Notes: a model not told the origin generated them from the sequence alone. 64,000 nt of DNA from Aplectana chamaeleonis (GCA_029168955.1 JAPDOI010001519.1:62001-126000); one strand, 5' to 3'; shown: positions 15,001 through 25,058, numbered from the stretch's first letter. Program-made: numbers and translations.

Positions 15001-15130
15001 AGCACACTTTTTCCGGCGCTTGACGCATTTCCAGTTGGGTCCAACACACTTTTCTCGGCGCTCGGCGCACCCCAGTTGGGTCCTGTACACCCTCCCCGGC
15101 ACTCGGCACACTCCTAACTGGGTCCCGCAC
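1..15130. repeat. 42-bp GC-rich satellite array (right part; left edge outside window)
   Basis: Tandem monomers of 41-42 bp fill the interval. The core reads CGGCGCTCGGCGCACTCCCA followed by GTTGGGTCCAACACACTTTT. Monomer GC is about 62 %, against an AT-rich remainder. Variants alter CCAACACAC to CCCACACAC or CCCGTACAC, CTCCCAG to CTCCTAG or CTCACTTT, and TTTTCTC to TTTTCCC or TTTCGC. The last 70 bp before 15130 are the most degenerate (CCTCCCCGGCACTCGGCACA), as expected at an array edge. Since 42 is 14 codons, every frame on both strands stays open for long runs, giving 14-residue periodic peptides. These are not evidence of a gene. No start context, intron or non-repetitive coding flank was seen. 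Confidence 0.98.
9350..14950. repeat. 243-bp higher-order repeat block inside the satellite
   Basis: Marker monomers (CTAGGGGCTC or CTCGGGGCTC followed by CCTAGTTGGG) recur at fixed distances: 13259 to 13502 is 243 bp, 13952 to 14195 is 243 bp, 14643 to 14886 is 243 bp, and 12264 to 12506 is 242 bp. Some units lack one monomer: 10353 to 10554 and 13751 to 13952 are 201 bp, which is 243 minus 42. Each unit contains one shortened monomer, CCCGGCGTTCACTTTTGGGT, near for example 13431, 13881, 14124, 14573 and 14814. This block shows recent unequal exchange, whereas 1-9 kb is more scrambled. Confidence 0.85.
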
Positions 15131-15135
15131 ATTCT

Positions 15136-15185
15136 CTGGTCAACGGTAACCGGTCAACGGTCACCGGTCAACGGTCAACTCTTAG
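15136..15185. repeat. Short direct repeats at the satellite boundary
   Basis: Three to four copies of GGTCAACGGT(CA/AA)CC lie immediately after the last recognisable satellite monomer and before the hAT fragment. They mark the array edge. No function is visible. Confidence 0.7.
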
Positions 15186-15259
15186 CCGTTTATTATTGTG
15201 TATGATACCTCCTGTTACCATCATTGCAGTTTTTGTGTGGTAGCACTTGCTATATTTAG

Positions 15260-15508
15260 GAAGTCGACGACTGTCTCTCGCATAAGCCGGTGTTCTCTTG
15301 TGATCCTTTCGTTTTCTGGAGGCAGGAGGGAAATGGATTGAAGTATCCAACAATAAAATTGTTGGCCAGGAAGTACTTGTCGGCACCCGCGACTTCCGCC
15401 GAATGCGAAAGATTGTTTTCCACGGCCGGTCTTATCGTAGATGATCTGAGAAGGAGTTTAACTGGCGAAAACCTTGAAAAGTTACTTTTTTACATCGAAA
15501 TGTCATGA
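15260..15508 (+). pseudogene. hAT transposase C-terminal exon (dimerisation domain), truncated
   Basis: The open frame encodes 82 residues and a stop. It matches the hAT C-terminal dimerisation region: DPFVFW, then YPTIKLLARKYLSAPATSAE and CERLFSTAGLI, the hallmark of this family. It starts directly after a splice-acceptor-like TATATTTAG at 15251-15259, so it is best read as the last exon of a transposase whose upstream exons, zinc finger and catalytic domain are missing. The satellite begins only 130 bp upstream, so satellite growth or a rearrangement probably removed the rest. A domesticated host protein with this domain is possible, but no other exon was seen. Confidence 0.8.
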
Positions 15509-16593
15509 TCTTTGGTTTTAATCATTAAAGACATTGGTTAATGTATAGCCTTCCCACGAAAGTTTAAGCCAATCCACGCAATCGGTAGAGTCACCATCGC
15601 CCCATCATTTTTCTGGTCAGAGTAGTCAACGAAATCAGAGGAAATGATCAGGCGATTGATAAAGAACAGCTGGTCAATAGAATGTGGGCATGCTGAACCG
15701 CCCTGCTCGTAACTTTCTCTGGTTCGAAAAAACAGGAAATGCTATATTCGCCCTGTTCCTCATTTTTGTTCAGTCTGGTCTCCATGTAAAATTCACGCCA
15801 ATCATTTCATTTGGTATTAATGCAATCTGACAATGAGATTCATCATTTTGCTTGATCTTTTGCTGGGAAGCTAGGTTGTTCATGAATTCGATCAGTCCTG
15901 GGGTTCTAGCAGCTCAAACATATTTTGCTGTCATCATTGCTTGTAGGTCCGGTTAATGTTGGCGGATATGCACGTGAAAGTTTTCGAAGTAAATTGGTGA
16001 AAACCATTATACTCTTCCTTGACCTACAAAAGGTAGTCGCTTGTGACCATGAAGATTGTCTTCCGTGACTCAATGAGAGCAGTTCCATGTCTTCTCATAT
16101 TTTTCAGGATGTCATATTCGCGTAAGGGTTTATAGGGTTTCGTAAGTTTTTCAAGTGATATGATCATGAATTCTTTTTCTTTTCCGGTGGTACACCATTC
16201 TTGTCTCTGGAGCTTTAAAATGTCATGTGTTACTCATGTTATTATTCCGGTTCAATCCATCTATGCTTTTTTGCCTGTCAGGATTCCTATTCTTGAAGAG
16301 TATTCGTTTATTGTTCTGGCTGATAGTATTAATAATCCATGAAGATGATTTCCAAGTTTGGAGTGTACGGACTGCGGTGTTAGGTATGGAACGTGTTTCA
16401 TGTTTTTTTGGGACGTCTGGTTATTTATCGGTTTTCGTGGTGGTCAGGTAATGTTTTCAAAATTGTTAACGAAATGCAAAATTAACGTGTTAACGCATTA
16501 ACGGATTATAGCGTTTTTTTTTTCAAAAATTAACGGTTAACGAAAAAAAATTCATTAACGCACACCCCTGGTACGGACCCTACGATAACTTTC
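15509..16593. other. Unassigned AT-rich sequence
   Basis: No gene is recognised in this stretch. Around 16480-16560 there are repeated TTAACG words (GTTAACGCATTAACGG, AATTAACGGTTAACG) resembling decayed TE termini. Open frames here are short and have no domain similarity that I can see. Confidence 0.5.
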
Positions 16594-16812
16594 GGTGCAA
16601 AACTAGTTGAGGGGGACCACTCGAAAAAATGAAATGATTCATACATGAAAAAGAAAATTTCTGCTGATATCAGATGCCTGACGGCGTTATAAGTCATTGT
16701 TCTCATGGAAACTCCCATGGAAAGTGTTCACGTACATCGAATTCTGAAAGTGGTATCATTCATTTTTTAATTGAACCCTGAGTGCCACCCCCCCCCCAAC
16801 TAGTTTTGCACC
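16594..16812. mobile_element. MITE with GGTGCAAAACTAGTTG termini
   Basis: A 219-bp segment begins GGTGCAAAACTAGTTGAGGG and ends CCCAACTAGTTTTGCACC, giving 16 perfectly matched terminal bases. The similarity continues more loosely inward (ATGAAATGATTC against a GTATCATTCATT region). It has no coding capacity. Target-site duplication is unclear (ACTTTC against ACTTCC), so the superfamily is not assigned. Confidence 0.85.
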
Positions 16813-17159
16813 TTACTTCCTACATTTTATCATGTTCACATCTGTTTACATCTAATTACCACCGTAGGCTATCGAATGAGATCTGCAAGCCATGAGCAGC
16901 GATGAAACGTAGAAATGAGAAAATCCACAATTTTTTTTTGGTCTTTGCCGTTTCTGTTTTCCGTTTCCTGCGTTTTGACCATGTTTCTTCCATTTCCGAA
17001 AATTATGGAAAAGATTTTCGTACAGCCCTAGCCTTGATGGACATAAGCCCTGTGTTGCGATTCAACCAGAAATGTCTTCTGATGTTTGGCTTTATTCGTG
17101 AGTTCGGAAAACAGACGCGAAGAGACCTCAATATTGTCTTTGCACGTCTTCTTACGGAA

Positions 17160-17470
17160 CACATGACAACAGTTATGATTGACGGTATCGTTGTCTGTAA
17201 CTGTGAATGTAGGTAAGACCGGCAATAGAAGTTCGCCGCCTCATTTCCAGATTTGTGGCTGCGTGAAGACCACCAGTTGCCGGGAAATAGCCGACAAATA
17301 GCCGAAGTGTAGCCCACCAGGCTCCGCAGCGGCTCCTGCTGGGCTATTCCTCTGTTATTTCGCGGATGACGTGGTCGCGGCCGAGCATTGGCCGCGAAAT
17401 AGCCGAGAAATAGCCGACCAGGAGCCGCTGCCGTGCCTGGTGGGCTATTTCGCGGCTATATCTCGGCCAA
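17160..17470 (+). mobile_element. Inverted-repeat element, TAGCCCACCAGG family, copy 1
   Basis: AGCCCACCAGGCTCCGCAGC (from about 17310) is mirrored by GCTGCCGTGCCTGGTGGGCT ending near 17446. The centre carries repeated GCGAAATAGCCGAGAAATAG words. Outside the hairpin, 17169-17290 (ending with the CACCAGTTGCC block) reappears on the opposite strand at 21290-21410, so the repeat unit extends at least over 17160-17470. Open frames in it are incidental. Confidence 0.7.
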
Positions 17471-17477
17471 AACTCTC

Positions 17478-18648
17478 AGAGTATCTACTTTATCATCATT
17501 CTTATGGGTTTTTAGCTATGCATTTCAGTTGAATGCAGGACACCGTTCGAATTTATGCATTACTCGACGGGTTTCGAAAGATCTTTTTTCGCACCTAGCG
17601 TTGCCTTCCCAAGAACGCTTTTTGATGAATTAATCCAGGAATTTTCAAATTTTCGTTCGCTCGAAAATTCGTTGGAAAAATTTTTTGTTTTTCAAAAAAA
17701 AATTTTGTTTGGAAAATTTTTTTAAAACTTATAAAAAGTTACTACAAATGCTAAACTTCGTCAGATCACACACATTTGATGATTGAGGGTAATGATTTAC
17801 CTAGCATGTGTTTTCGAGAGTGGTTCTGAAATCTCGCGGTGCTCATAAAAATTACGAGAATTAGGATTTCTAAAAAAAAATAAAAACTGCGTTCTGATCG
17901 TGTTTCAAACAAGAGAAATTTTGGGAAGTTCCCTTTGAATGCTCTTCCTAATGAATAAAATAAGTAGCATTCCTTGTATAATTTTTCCGATCCCCCGTCT
18001 TTCCACCGAAAACATCGTTCGTGTCCAAGTGTAGAAAATACCTATGCGGACGACGGTCACGCATAAAGTATGTGTAAGAAAAATGGATGAGTCGGATGTG
18101 GGCGCATTAATGATTTTTACCAGATCCTCTGCTTGAGGAAATTCTCACTTTTCATAGATGTTAGAGGGAAATGTTCCGCGACGAATAGCCGAATATAATA
18201 CTTCAAAAATCTTGCAAATCGCTTGTCTTTGAGATGACCGAGAGTGTGAGGAATACTGCCGAAATATAATTTTCCACTATTTTCGATATGCGGTGCAATG
18301 AATTTGAACGATATTAGGCCACCATAATAGCTGAAAAAGAGCTTCAGTGCTGAACCTCCAGTTTCGAAGCTTCTCAACTTAGAATCTGCTCTATCCCTTG
18401 TTATCCTTTAAGTCTGGATTTTATTGTATTTTTATCATTCAGGAAGCGTTCAATTAAGTTTCTCACGTGAGGCAGCTCTCGTTAAACCGGCAACAAATCG
18501 TGGTATCTTTGTCGCGGTTCGTTTACGGCCAGGAGGTGGCGGTTTTTTTCGCGTTTATTTGGCGGCTCTACGGCATTTATGTCGCGGTATGTTCGCGGTT
18601 AGGAGGTGGCGGTTTGTTCGCGTTCAACACCCCATTTACTACCACCCC
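17478..18648 (+). mobile_element. Dispersed TE copy ending in TTTACTACCACCCC
   Basis: 17478-18075 is similar to 26514-27117 (shared CATTTCAGTTGAATGCAGGA, TTATGCATTACTCGAC, TCGCACCTAGCGTT and GTTCGTGTCCAAGTG). 18467-18648 is similar to 27118-27294 (CCAGGAGGTGGCGGTT, TTTGGCGGCTCTAC, TTTACTACCACCCC). The right end is the same terminus that bounds the 25132-27294 element. This copy contains an additional 391-bp segment at 18076-18466 that the other copy lacks. No left terminus was recognised, so it is probably truncated. Confidence 0.75.
18076..18466. other. Segment present in one TE copy and absent from its relative
   Basis: In the relative at 26.5-27.3 kb the flanking sequences are directly joined at 27117/27118. 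The segment is either an insertion here or a deletion there. The minus strand is open from about 18377 to 18117, but the protein is not recognised and no start or splice context supports it. Confidence 0.5.
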
Positions 18649-18716
18649 AGGTGTTTTTTGCAACCTCCATCGTGCACCTTTTTCAAATGTATCGACCGAG
18701 TTGTCCACGTTTTCAA

Positions 18717-18756
18717 CCAACTCTGACAGGAGCCTTAGCGCCTCTGTCAGAGTTGG
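18717..18756. repeat. Short perfect-arm hairpin
   Basis: CCAACTCTGACAGG and CCTCTGTCAGAGTTGG pair around AGCCTTAGCG. A half-copy of the same motif, CCAACTCTCACAGGGGCCTT, occurs near 22857 in a similar setting. Confidence 0.7.
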
Positions 18757-20092
18757 TTAAGCCGACGTATCCAGCCCGGTCGATAAACACAGAAAGCATT
18801 GGAAATGGGATGCAAAAGTCACCCGGTGTATCCGACGTGGTTGTTATCCATGCAATACGTGGATGACGGATGGGAGAAGATCGCCGGGTGGGCTGGCCGA
18901 TAATGAAACATTGCTTATTACTAGGGAGCTATCCACCGTATTACCTCCGTTTCTTCACTTTACTCTCCTTCACTAGTTCTCTAAACAGGTGCAATCCTGT
19001 CTCTGATGTACTCGGGAGATCGTCCCCAACCCGACGGCCGTGGGCACGTCATTAGGGACTAAACACAAGCTTGGTTGGCCGCTGACGTGCATCCTCTAGC
19101 CTAGCCCCTTTGGGAGGGATTTGGTAGGGTAATCATCTCTCCTTTGCTGGATGTGTTCAATCGATTGCGGGGAAGCGACCCCAAACCTACGGGCTTACTC
19201 AAATGCCCAGTGAGCACAGGGGAGCATCCCCAAACTGACACGTGGAGCAATCATGTGGATCGCCGAAGCATCGATTGCAATTCTTCATTTCTTCTTTTGA
19301 TGGGTGCTCATTCTAGTTTTTGTTACGAAATTGAGAACTTTTGAGCTTCTTGCTTGTCCATTTTGTACTTTTGAAGTTTTATTGGAATTCACGCAGAGCT
19401 TGTCGTCTGATAGAAAATTTAGCTTATTCTTTCAACCAGCATTTTTTAGAGAAACTAATGATGGCCAAAAAACAAACAGTGGTAACCAATTTCTGCAGTA
19501 TTAGTCTAGAGCCCAAAAGGGCTGAGACAATTTATCAGGTAATATTTTGAATTTTTTCCATTCATGTTGCACTGGGGCACTCTCGTAGCAATTGTGGCTG
19601 TCTTATCACCGTATTTTCGCGGTAAATCCGCGGAAAAATCGCGGAACACTTCTTCTCATAATATTTTTCGTTTTCTGGTAGTTTTTCGGCAGCCACTGGG
19701 TAGTTATACGGTGATTTTGCGTTATATACGCAGAAGTTCTCGACCTAGTGATAGTTTGCGTCAATTTTTCGGTAAAATTCTGGTTCGCGATAGATTCTCG
19801 GTAGCTTCCACACAATTTCTTCTAGAGCAGGGCTCCATGAGGAGCCTGCAAGAAATAATGGAGGAGAAATAGTGCTTCTAGAAGAGTGTGCTAGAGGCCT
19901 TAAAGGGTTGGAGGACTTCAGAAGGAGCGTAAAAGAGGTCTCATAAAGATACCAGGTCTTCAGAAGCAGCCAAATAAAAAGCTTTTCGATCGATTTCATA
20001 GACATAGAGTTGGTATGGGTGGGGGGGGCTAGTATCGAGGTTCACGGCAACTGAAAAGCTGCTGCTGCTTATAGTATGTGCCAATGATACGG
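18757..20092. other. Unassigned intergenic sequence with decayed CGCGG-type repeats
   Basis: No gene is supported here. 19590-19640 contains CGGTATTTTCGCGGTAAATC and similar words related to the repeats at 21.5 and 27.2 kb. The open frames near 19144-19550 are short, in several frames, and lack splice context. Confidence 0.4.
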
Positions 20093-20303
20093 TTCGCCCA
20101 TGCAGTCAGTCAGCCTGCATGATGAGCGGTGGGCGCGAAGACATTTGGACGTGTAAATCGATTAGAGGAAATATTAGACCGATAGAGAATAAAATCCCAG
20201 TTAGCTGCTTGCAGCCGTGGGAAGGCTCGTCCGAAAAGTGCCTTCGCGCCGTTCGCTTAACACCTACACCGACCGCGTGGGCGGACGGACTCATTCGAAC
20301 TAA
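20093..20303 (-). mobile_element. MITE with CGAATGAG / CCCACGCGG termini, copy 1
   Basis: The right end (20267-20303, CCGACCGCGTGGGCGGACGG) and internal sequence (GCAGCCGTGGGAAGGCTCGT) are the reverse complement of 56893-57120. The internal AGCTAACT and TCGATT landmarks are also conserved. The left end is degenerate. Related termini bound the 30.06-33.43 kb element. Confidence 0.7.
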
Positions 20304-20330
20304 CTGTACATTTTTCATGCTGCGTTGTGC

Positions 20331-20712
20331 TTAAAAGCACGATGGATTTCGATTCTGAGTTTCCCACTCGAAAAAAAGGGCTGGCTGACAAGTTTGGCAG
20401 GAACCACGAAGAAACGACGAAAAACTCATTAAAACGCCTCATTTCAGTGAAAGAATTGTCTGGCCTGGACTAGTTGTCCGATTGGATGAACATGTTCATG
20501 GTGGTTAACACCGGGGGAAAATTGGGTCAATCGAAAATAGAAGAATACTTCATGCACAGCAGGATTAGTTAGGGCCCTAAGAGGAGAACGGAGCAACAGA
20601 GAGTAGAGAATTGCAAAGGATGCGTCCACAAAAGATTTCATTGTCACAACAAACTCTTCCTGTGATACCTAAGAGACGGGGTGATACTTAAGCATTCCGT
20701 GTATTTCTGGTG
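20331..20712 (+). mobile_element. Truncated copy of the 484-bp TTAA MITE
   Basis: It aligns with the interior of the element at 31423-31906: GACTAGTTGTCCGATTGGAT, GAACATGTTCATGGTGGTTA, TTAGGGCCCTAAG and TCACAACAAAC are shared. The left terminus has lost several bases (CTTAAAAGCACGATGG) and the right end stops inside the element. It is therefore an old, non-functional copy. Confidence 0.8.
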
Positions 20713-21154
20713 TCTTGAAAACGGTCTCATGCTGATTCCAACGATGTCTCTGACATCGTACAAGACCTTCTGGGAACGGACTTATGGTCCCTCAAAAATT
20801 GAGCTTAGGAAGCATGGTGGAAGAGTTGTCCGAGGCTTGTAACTTCCGTCTTTTACGGCCGATGTATGCAAGCTGACCCGAGTAAAGAGAGAAGTTGAGA
20901 ATGAAGGTAAGAACGGGGCTTTTGGTCGGAAACCGTCGCTCATCTCACGATCTCGAGTGTTCCATTGTTCACGTCGAAGGGCGGAAAGGGGCCGGACTTG
21001 CTCAAAGCGGCGAGTTTTCCCCACCTTTCTAAGCCGTTTGGCGGCTCCTGAGTAGTTTTTCGTCCCGTTTTTTTGACGATGTTCTGCTTCTGAGAGCCAC
21101 GAGAAGCGTTTGTCATGGAAACGTTGACATGGAAACGCCACGTTGTCCTCGAAA
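20713..21154. other. Unassigned sequence
   Basis: The minus strand is open at 21297-20782, but the frame runs through the neighbouring hairpin element and encodes no domain I recognise. Nothing else was seen. Confidence 0.4.
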
Positions 21155-21410
21155 TAGCCCACCAGGCTCTGCAGCGGCTCCTGGTGGGCTATATCCGGTC
21201 TGTTTCGCGGCAATTGCTCGGCCGAGATATAGCCGAGAAATAGCCCACTAGGAGCCGCTGCGGATCTTGGAGCTATTTCTCGGCTATCTCCTGGCAACTG
21301 GTGCTGTTAACACAGCCACCAATCTAGAATTATGCTACAAACTTTTATTGCCGGTCTTACCTTCATTAACAATTACAGACAACGATACCGTCAATCATAA
21401 CGAAAATACG
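21155..21410 (-). mobile_element. Inverted-repeat element, TAGCCCACCAGG family, copy 2
   Basis: 21160-21190 (AGCCCACCAGGCTCTGCAGC) and 21240-21280 (GAGAAATAGCCCACTAGGAG) form the hairpin. 21290-21410 (CTGGCAACTGGTGCTG, TTATTGCCGGTCTTACC, CAGACAACGATACCGTCAAT) is the reverse complement of 17169-17290. Confidence 0.75.
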
Positions 21411-21469
21411 CTCATATAAGGGGAAGCAGTAATAATGGGTGATCAAGAAACCCGATTTTACCCTTACCT

Positions 21470-21700
21470 TTCCAGAGGTAGGCGCGGTTCCGCAGACCAC
21501 ATATTTCGTGGCATTTCGCGGCCAGTGTTATTTAGCGATTATTCTGCAGCTATTTCGCGGCAACCATTATTTGACGGCTATTAAACATTCCGCGAAACAT
21601 TTGACAAGCAGGCATTCCGCGGCTAATTCTCGGTCAAAGCTCACAGAGTTGTTTCTTGTGTAACAATACACATTTCAGAAGAGAGGAGTAGTTGCGAATG
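21470..21700 (+). repeat. Fragment related to the 17.45 kb repeat
   Basis: CGCGGCTAATTCTCGGTCAAAGCTCACAGAG followed by ACACATTTCAG parallels 17450-17530 (CGCGGCTATATCTCGGCCAA, AACTCTCAGAG, GCATTTCAG). The intervening ATTTCGCGGCAACC words match the same family. It is non-coding. Confidence 0.55.
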
Positions 21701-22274
21701 AGCCGTCTACCACTGCGCAGTAATGATGAGTATACGTCGAAGACGGAGCTCATCTTGGCCAAAATCGTTACAATTAGGTTCATATTCTTGTTGATTTTCA
21801 TGTATATTCTCATTTTGGTCACGTTGTTAGCCTTCGCTATTTCACTTTGTGGGACATGCATCAAATGCGGCTCAGGATCGCTCGCCTTTCATTTGAAGAT
21901 TTTCTATCAGTAGTCGTTGGTTTTCTCGGAGTGAAATCGTGAACTATAATTTCTGTATGGCGTTGATCCTGTATATGTTAAACCTGTATCATTGCTGCTT
22001 GCAGCTTTTGAGAAGACCTCATTTTCTTCATGAATGAGATTCATATTATTCGCGTTTTTTTTCAGTTTTTGATTATGGATTTTGCATTGATTTTGAAGGA
22101 AATTGCATTAGAAGTAAATTTTTGATGGATTTTGTGTCGACTAACGTTTTAATACAGTGGGGAAATGCGTAAGTCTACTGAGCAGTTTTAGCACAGTACA
22201 CACGTAGCGATCGAGGAAGCTAGCGAAAAGGTAAGCGGTATGGTAAGCATTTTGAGACCCGGCTCTCTAAGAAC
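21701..22274. other. Unassigned AT-rich sequence
   Basis: Nothing beyond short chance open frames (for example 21634-21913 on both strands) was found in this stretch. Confidence 0.4.
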
Positions 22275-22500
22275 GGCTTTACAGAGCCAACTAAGTCCCT
22301 GCAAAACTCAGCCTTGGTCCCTCTCAATAACAAACTTAGGAGGGACCAACCACGGCCAACCTTGTCCCTGCAAAACTTAACTTTGCTACCTCCCAATAGC
22401 GAACTTAGGAGGAACCAACCGCGGCCAACCAAGTCCCTGCAAAACTCAACCCTGTCCCTCCCAATAGCAAACTTAGGAGGGACCAACTCCGCCCACTTTA
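22275..22500. repeat. 69-bp tandem repeat, about three copies
   Basis: GTCCCTGCAAAACT recurs at 22295, 22364 and 22433, exactly 69 bp apart. Each unit contains CTCCCAATAGCAAACTTAGG and a GGACCAACCGCGGCCAAC block. The period is a multiple of three, which explains the open frames crossing it on both strands. Confidence 0.9.
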
Positions 22501-22633
22501 GGGGATCGTCCCCAGCTGTCGGTGGGGATGGAATGAGTTTGGGTTGGGGATCCTCCCAAGAGTTCATCAGAGGTTGGCCACGTAATCATATCATCATTTG
22601 CGGTGGGCTCTAGTCGGATACACCAATGCGGGG

Positions 22634-22738
22634 ATTCATGAGCGGCAAACCATGGGCTACAGTTGGGTTTGCCGAGAAAATAGCACGCAATCATTGGAGA
22701 CAGACCCAGCTGTAGCCCACGGTTTGCGTTCATGAATG
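22634..22738. repeat. Long hairpin (ATTCATGAGCGGCAAACCAT)
   Basis: The arm at 22634-22670 (ATTCATGAGCGGCAAACCAT then GGGCTACAGTTGGGTTT) pairs with 22704-22738 (ACCCAGCTGTAGCCCACGGT then TTGCGTTCATGAAT). The spacer is about 33 bp. It is likely a small foldback MITE, and no target duplication was identified. Confidence 0.75.
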
Positions 22739-23089
22739 CCAGTCCGGGTGATTTTCTCAACCTCACCCCATCATTTTAATCAAACGTATCGAACGGGTGG
22801 GTGTTGGGGGGAAGGGGTGTTGACGAGTGTCAGTGGGTCACAGATGCAAATAGCACCAACTCTCACAGGGGCCTTAGCTTCCATCTGACCGCTGCTATTG
22901 ATAAGTACCAGTGATATGATAACAATCCACACGGCTTTTCAAACGGTACATATCGAATACACGTTGAACTTGCTCCGAAAATCTCGGCGGGTAGTTGATG
23001 GGTTGATGAAGGGTACCAGCCCAGCAATCAACTGGGGTATACGCATCACCGTTGGCGGCCAGGGTTCGGCACGAGGTGCGGACAAGGCT
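22739..23089. other. Unassigned sequence
   Basis: This interval lies between the hairpin and the next tandem repeat. It contains CCAACTCTCACAGGGGCCTT (22856), a half-copy of the 18717 hairpin. No gene is supported. Confidence 0.4.
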
Positions 23090-23215
23090 AAATTTTCTCA
23101 GACCCCCCCTCTGAAAGCAAACTTTTGACGATTTTCTCAGACCCCCTCCCAGGAGCCTTAAGATGTAAAATTTTTGGAAATTTTCTCGGAACTCCTCCCA
23201 GGAGTGTTAATTGTC
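23090..23215. repeat. Short tandem repeat, ATTTTCTCAGACCCCCTCCC type
   Basis: Three diverged units of roughly 45-65 bp contain AATTTTCTCAGACCCCCC, GATTTTCTCAGACCCCCTCC and AATTTTCTCGGAACTCCTCC. Two of them are followed by CAGGAG(C/T)(C/G)TTAA. Confidence 0.7.
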
Positions 23216-23739
23216 TGTTTTTGTAGCAAAATTGAAATGATAGCAACAATTTATTCCAAAAATTGTATAATTTGAAGATGAACGACAATTTAAAAAAAGA
23301 CATTAACATTGAAATAGATAACGGACGAGGCTTTTCTTGACGGATTACATGAAGTCGCCTGCATTTTTGAAAAACTTAGCTAAAGTAAGGGTTTTGTTTA
23401 TAGTGAAGGCTCTCCTGATGTTGAATATAAGACACGTAAATTTGAACGTCTATTCAGAAATTGTGAATGATTCCGGGTAGGAAGCTAAGGTACATATATA
23501 TGTGGTGGAAAAGAAGCGTGGAGAAGATGAAGTGATTGGCTAAGGTCAAGAATACGGGATGTCTCGAAGAATTAAATGTGCTTTGGTTACGTTTCGAATT
23601 TTATTCTCCCAAACCCACTCATATACGAAACACACGACACGGGTTCGATCCCGCAAGGTGATTAATTTTCGGAAAGCATTAGACCTCACATTTTTTTTTT
23701 GCAAAGTAAAGGTCATGAAAATAAGCTATAAGTGTCGAG
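23216..23739. other. Unassigned AT-rich sequence
   Basis: No gene was found here. GGGTTCGATCCCG at 23640 resembles a tRNA B box but cannot fold as a T arm (see rejected items). Confidence 0.4.
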
Positions 23740-24095
23740 AGTGGTAGATTTACCCTATATACAAATTTTCAGCCTCTAAGATGGACGCTAAAAGGCACTT
23801 CTCTGTGTGCCCCACACCTGTCGCAGGTGCGGTTGCGCTGGAAGTATACATTTTTGCAAGGCATGAGGCAGGAGAATACGATGATCGAGTCCAGCGTGAT
23901 CGATTGACCCTGTATACTCACCTTCACTGTTCAACATAGATGCTGAATACCGTTACAGTATGAGGCCTCACACTTTTCTCAGGTGTGGCCCCGCGGAAAA
24001 GGGGCATTTTTGAAATTTAGGTGTCATGAGAGTAAGATATTTGAATTCAGCGTAGCCGATTTACCCTGCATACTCACTTTCACCGTCCAACATAG
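23740..24095. repeat. Minisatellite of about 160 bp, two diverged units
   Basis: Units share GATTTACCCTGTATACTCAC, CCTCACACTTTTCTCAGGTG and CATGAGAGTAAGATATTTGA. The ATGAG landmark repeats at 23863 and 24026 (163 bp). The same family, with a regular 156-bp period, is found at 38650-39100. Confidence 0.8.
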
Positions 24096-24320
24096 ATGAT
24101 TATTCAAAAATTATTCGAATATATTCGAATCGATTTTATTCGAATCTATTCAAAATTTGGACCTCGAAAAAAGAGGGTCATTCGAATATATTCTAAAATC
24201 GAACCTCAAAAAAGGGTCATCCGAATATATTCGAAAATCGGACGTCAATAAAGGGAGTGTTCGAATCTATTCAAAAATCGGACGTTAAAAAGGGGGTCAT
24301 TCGAACCTATTTGATATTTT
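24095..24320. repeat. Tandem repeat of about 41 bp, TTCGAATATATTCGAAAATC
   Basis: Five or so AT-rich units read GGTCATTCGAATATATTC followed by AAAATCGGACGTCAAAAAA. It directly abuts the previous minisatellite. Confidence 0.8.
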
Positions 24321-25058
24321 GTCTTTTCGTCCAGGGCACAACTATACTATTTACTGCTGTCGTGAACTGCTCTTGAGTTCCTCCTTTGTATACGCTTTGT
24401 GCAATACACTGTCTCCCGCTTTTTCTTTTTGAAAACCCGATAAGTTTTAATGGGATAAGCTCAAACGGGTGCGGCGTGACCTTCGTCGTCTGTGGATGCT
24501 ATGTCGAAGAAATTACTGTCAACAGGTAAGTACCACACAATTTATTTCGTGTATTTTTATAAAACAAGGTTTTTGCAAGAACAGTTAACACTACGAATAT
24601 GGTCCAGAGATTGACTGCAAGGCTTCAAGGGAGCCTGAAATTTCTGTGATTAAAACCCATAGCAAACCTCAAAAAAAGAAAGATTATCCATAAAATGAAT
24701 GGGACAAAAGACGCTCGTAATTGAAGCTTTTCAGATGAGTTAGGCATTACCTGCACGATCTCCCATTTAGGATGAGTTCGGTTGGATTTTTGTCTAGTAT
24801 TTTTGCGTGAACGATGAGTCGGTGCATGGTAGAAGTACGGTTATTCTTCATTCGAAATGTTGCATCAAATGTGATGCACTCATTTTGCGGCCCGCATGGA
24901 AGACTAAACATGAAAACATTCGGTTTGCAACTCTTCTGTCATAGTAACAGCAATTTTTTTTCGTTTACGTACCGATCTGTCGCTGTAGTTGGTGTAGGGT
25001 TCCGAAGCTGCACAGGTGCTGTATCACCGTCTTCTGTCCGTACCTACAATATAGATTA
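24321..25058. other. Unassigned; possible isolated first exon near 24501
   Basis: At 24501 ATGTCGAAGAAATTACTGTC is followed after a few bases by AACAG|GTAAGTACC, a strong donor. It could start a gene (MSKKLLST...), but no downstream exon was found. The rest shows no coding signal. Around 25000-25058 there is weak similarity to the 21.3 kb repeat. Confidence 0.2.

Noticed and set aside
145..15110. Dozens of long open frames (up to 1316 codons) with 14-residue repeats on both strands
   Set aside because: They are a consequence of the 42-bp period. Frames on both strands are equally open and there is no unique coding sequence, start context or intron.
1..15130. CRISPR-like array
   Set aside because: Monomers are directly contiguous with no unique spacers, and the genome is eukaryotic.
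18117..18377. Minus-strand open frame of 86 codons
   Set aside because: It lies in a segment of uncertain origin between TE pieces, with no ATG context and no family match.
23630..23665. tRNA-like B box GGGTTCGATCCCG
   Set aside because: The stem pairs CGGG with CCCG around a 6-nt loop, not the 7-nt T loop. No A box or acceptor stem was found upstream.
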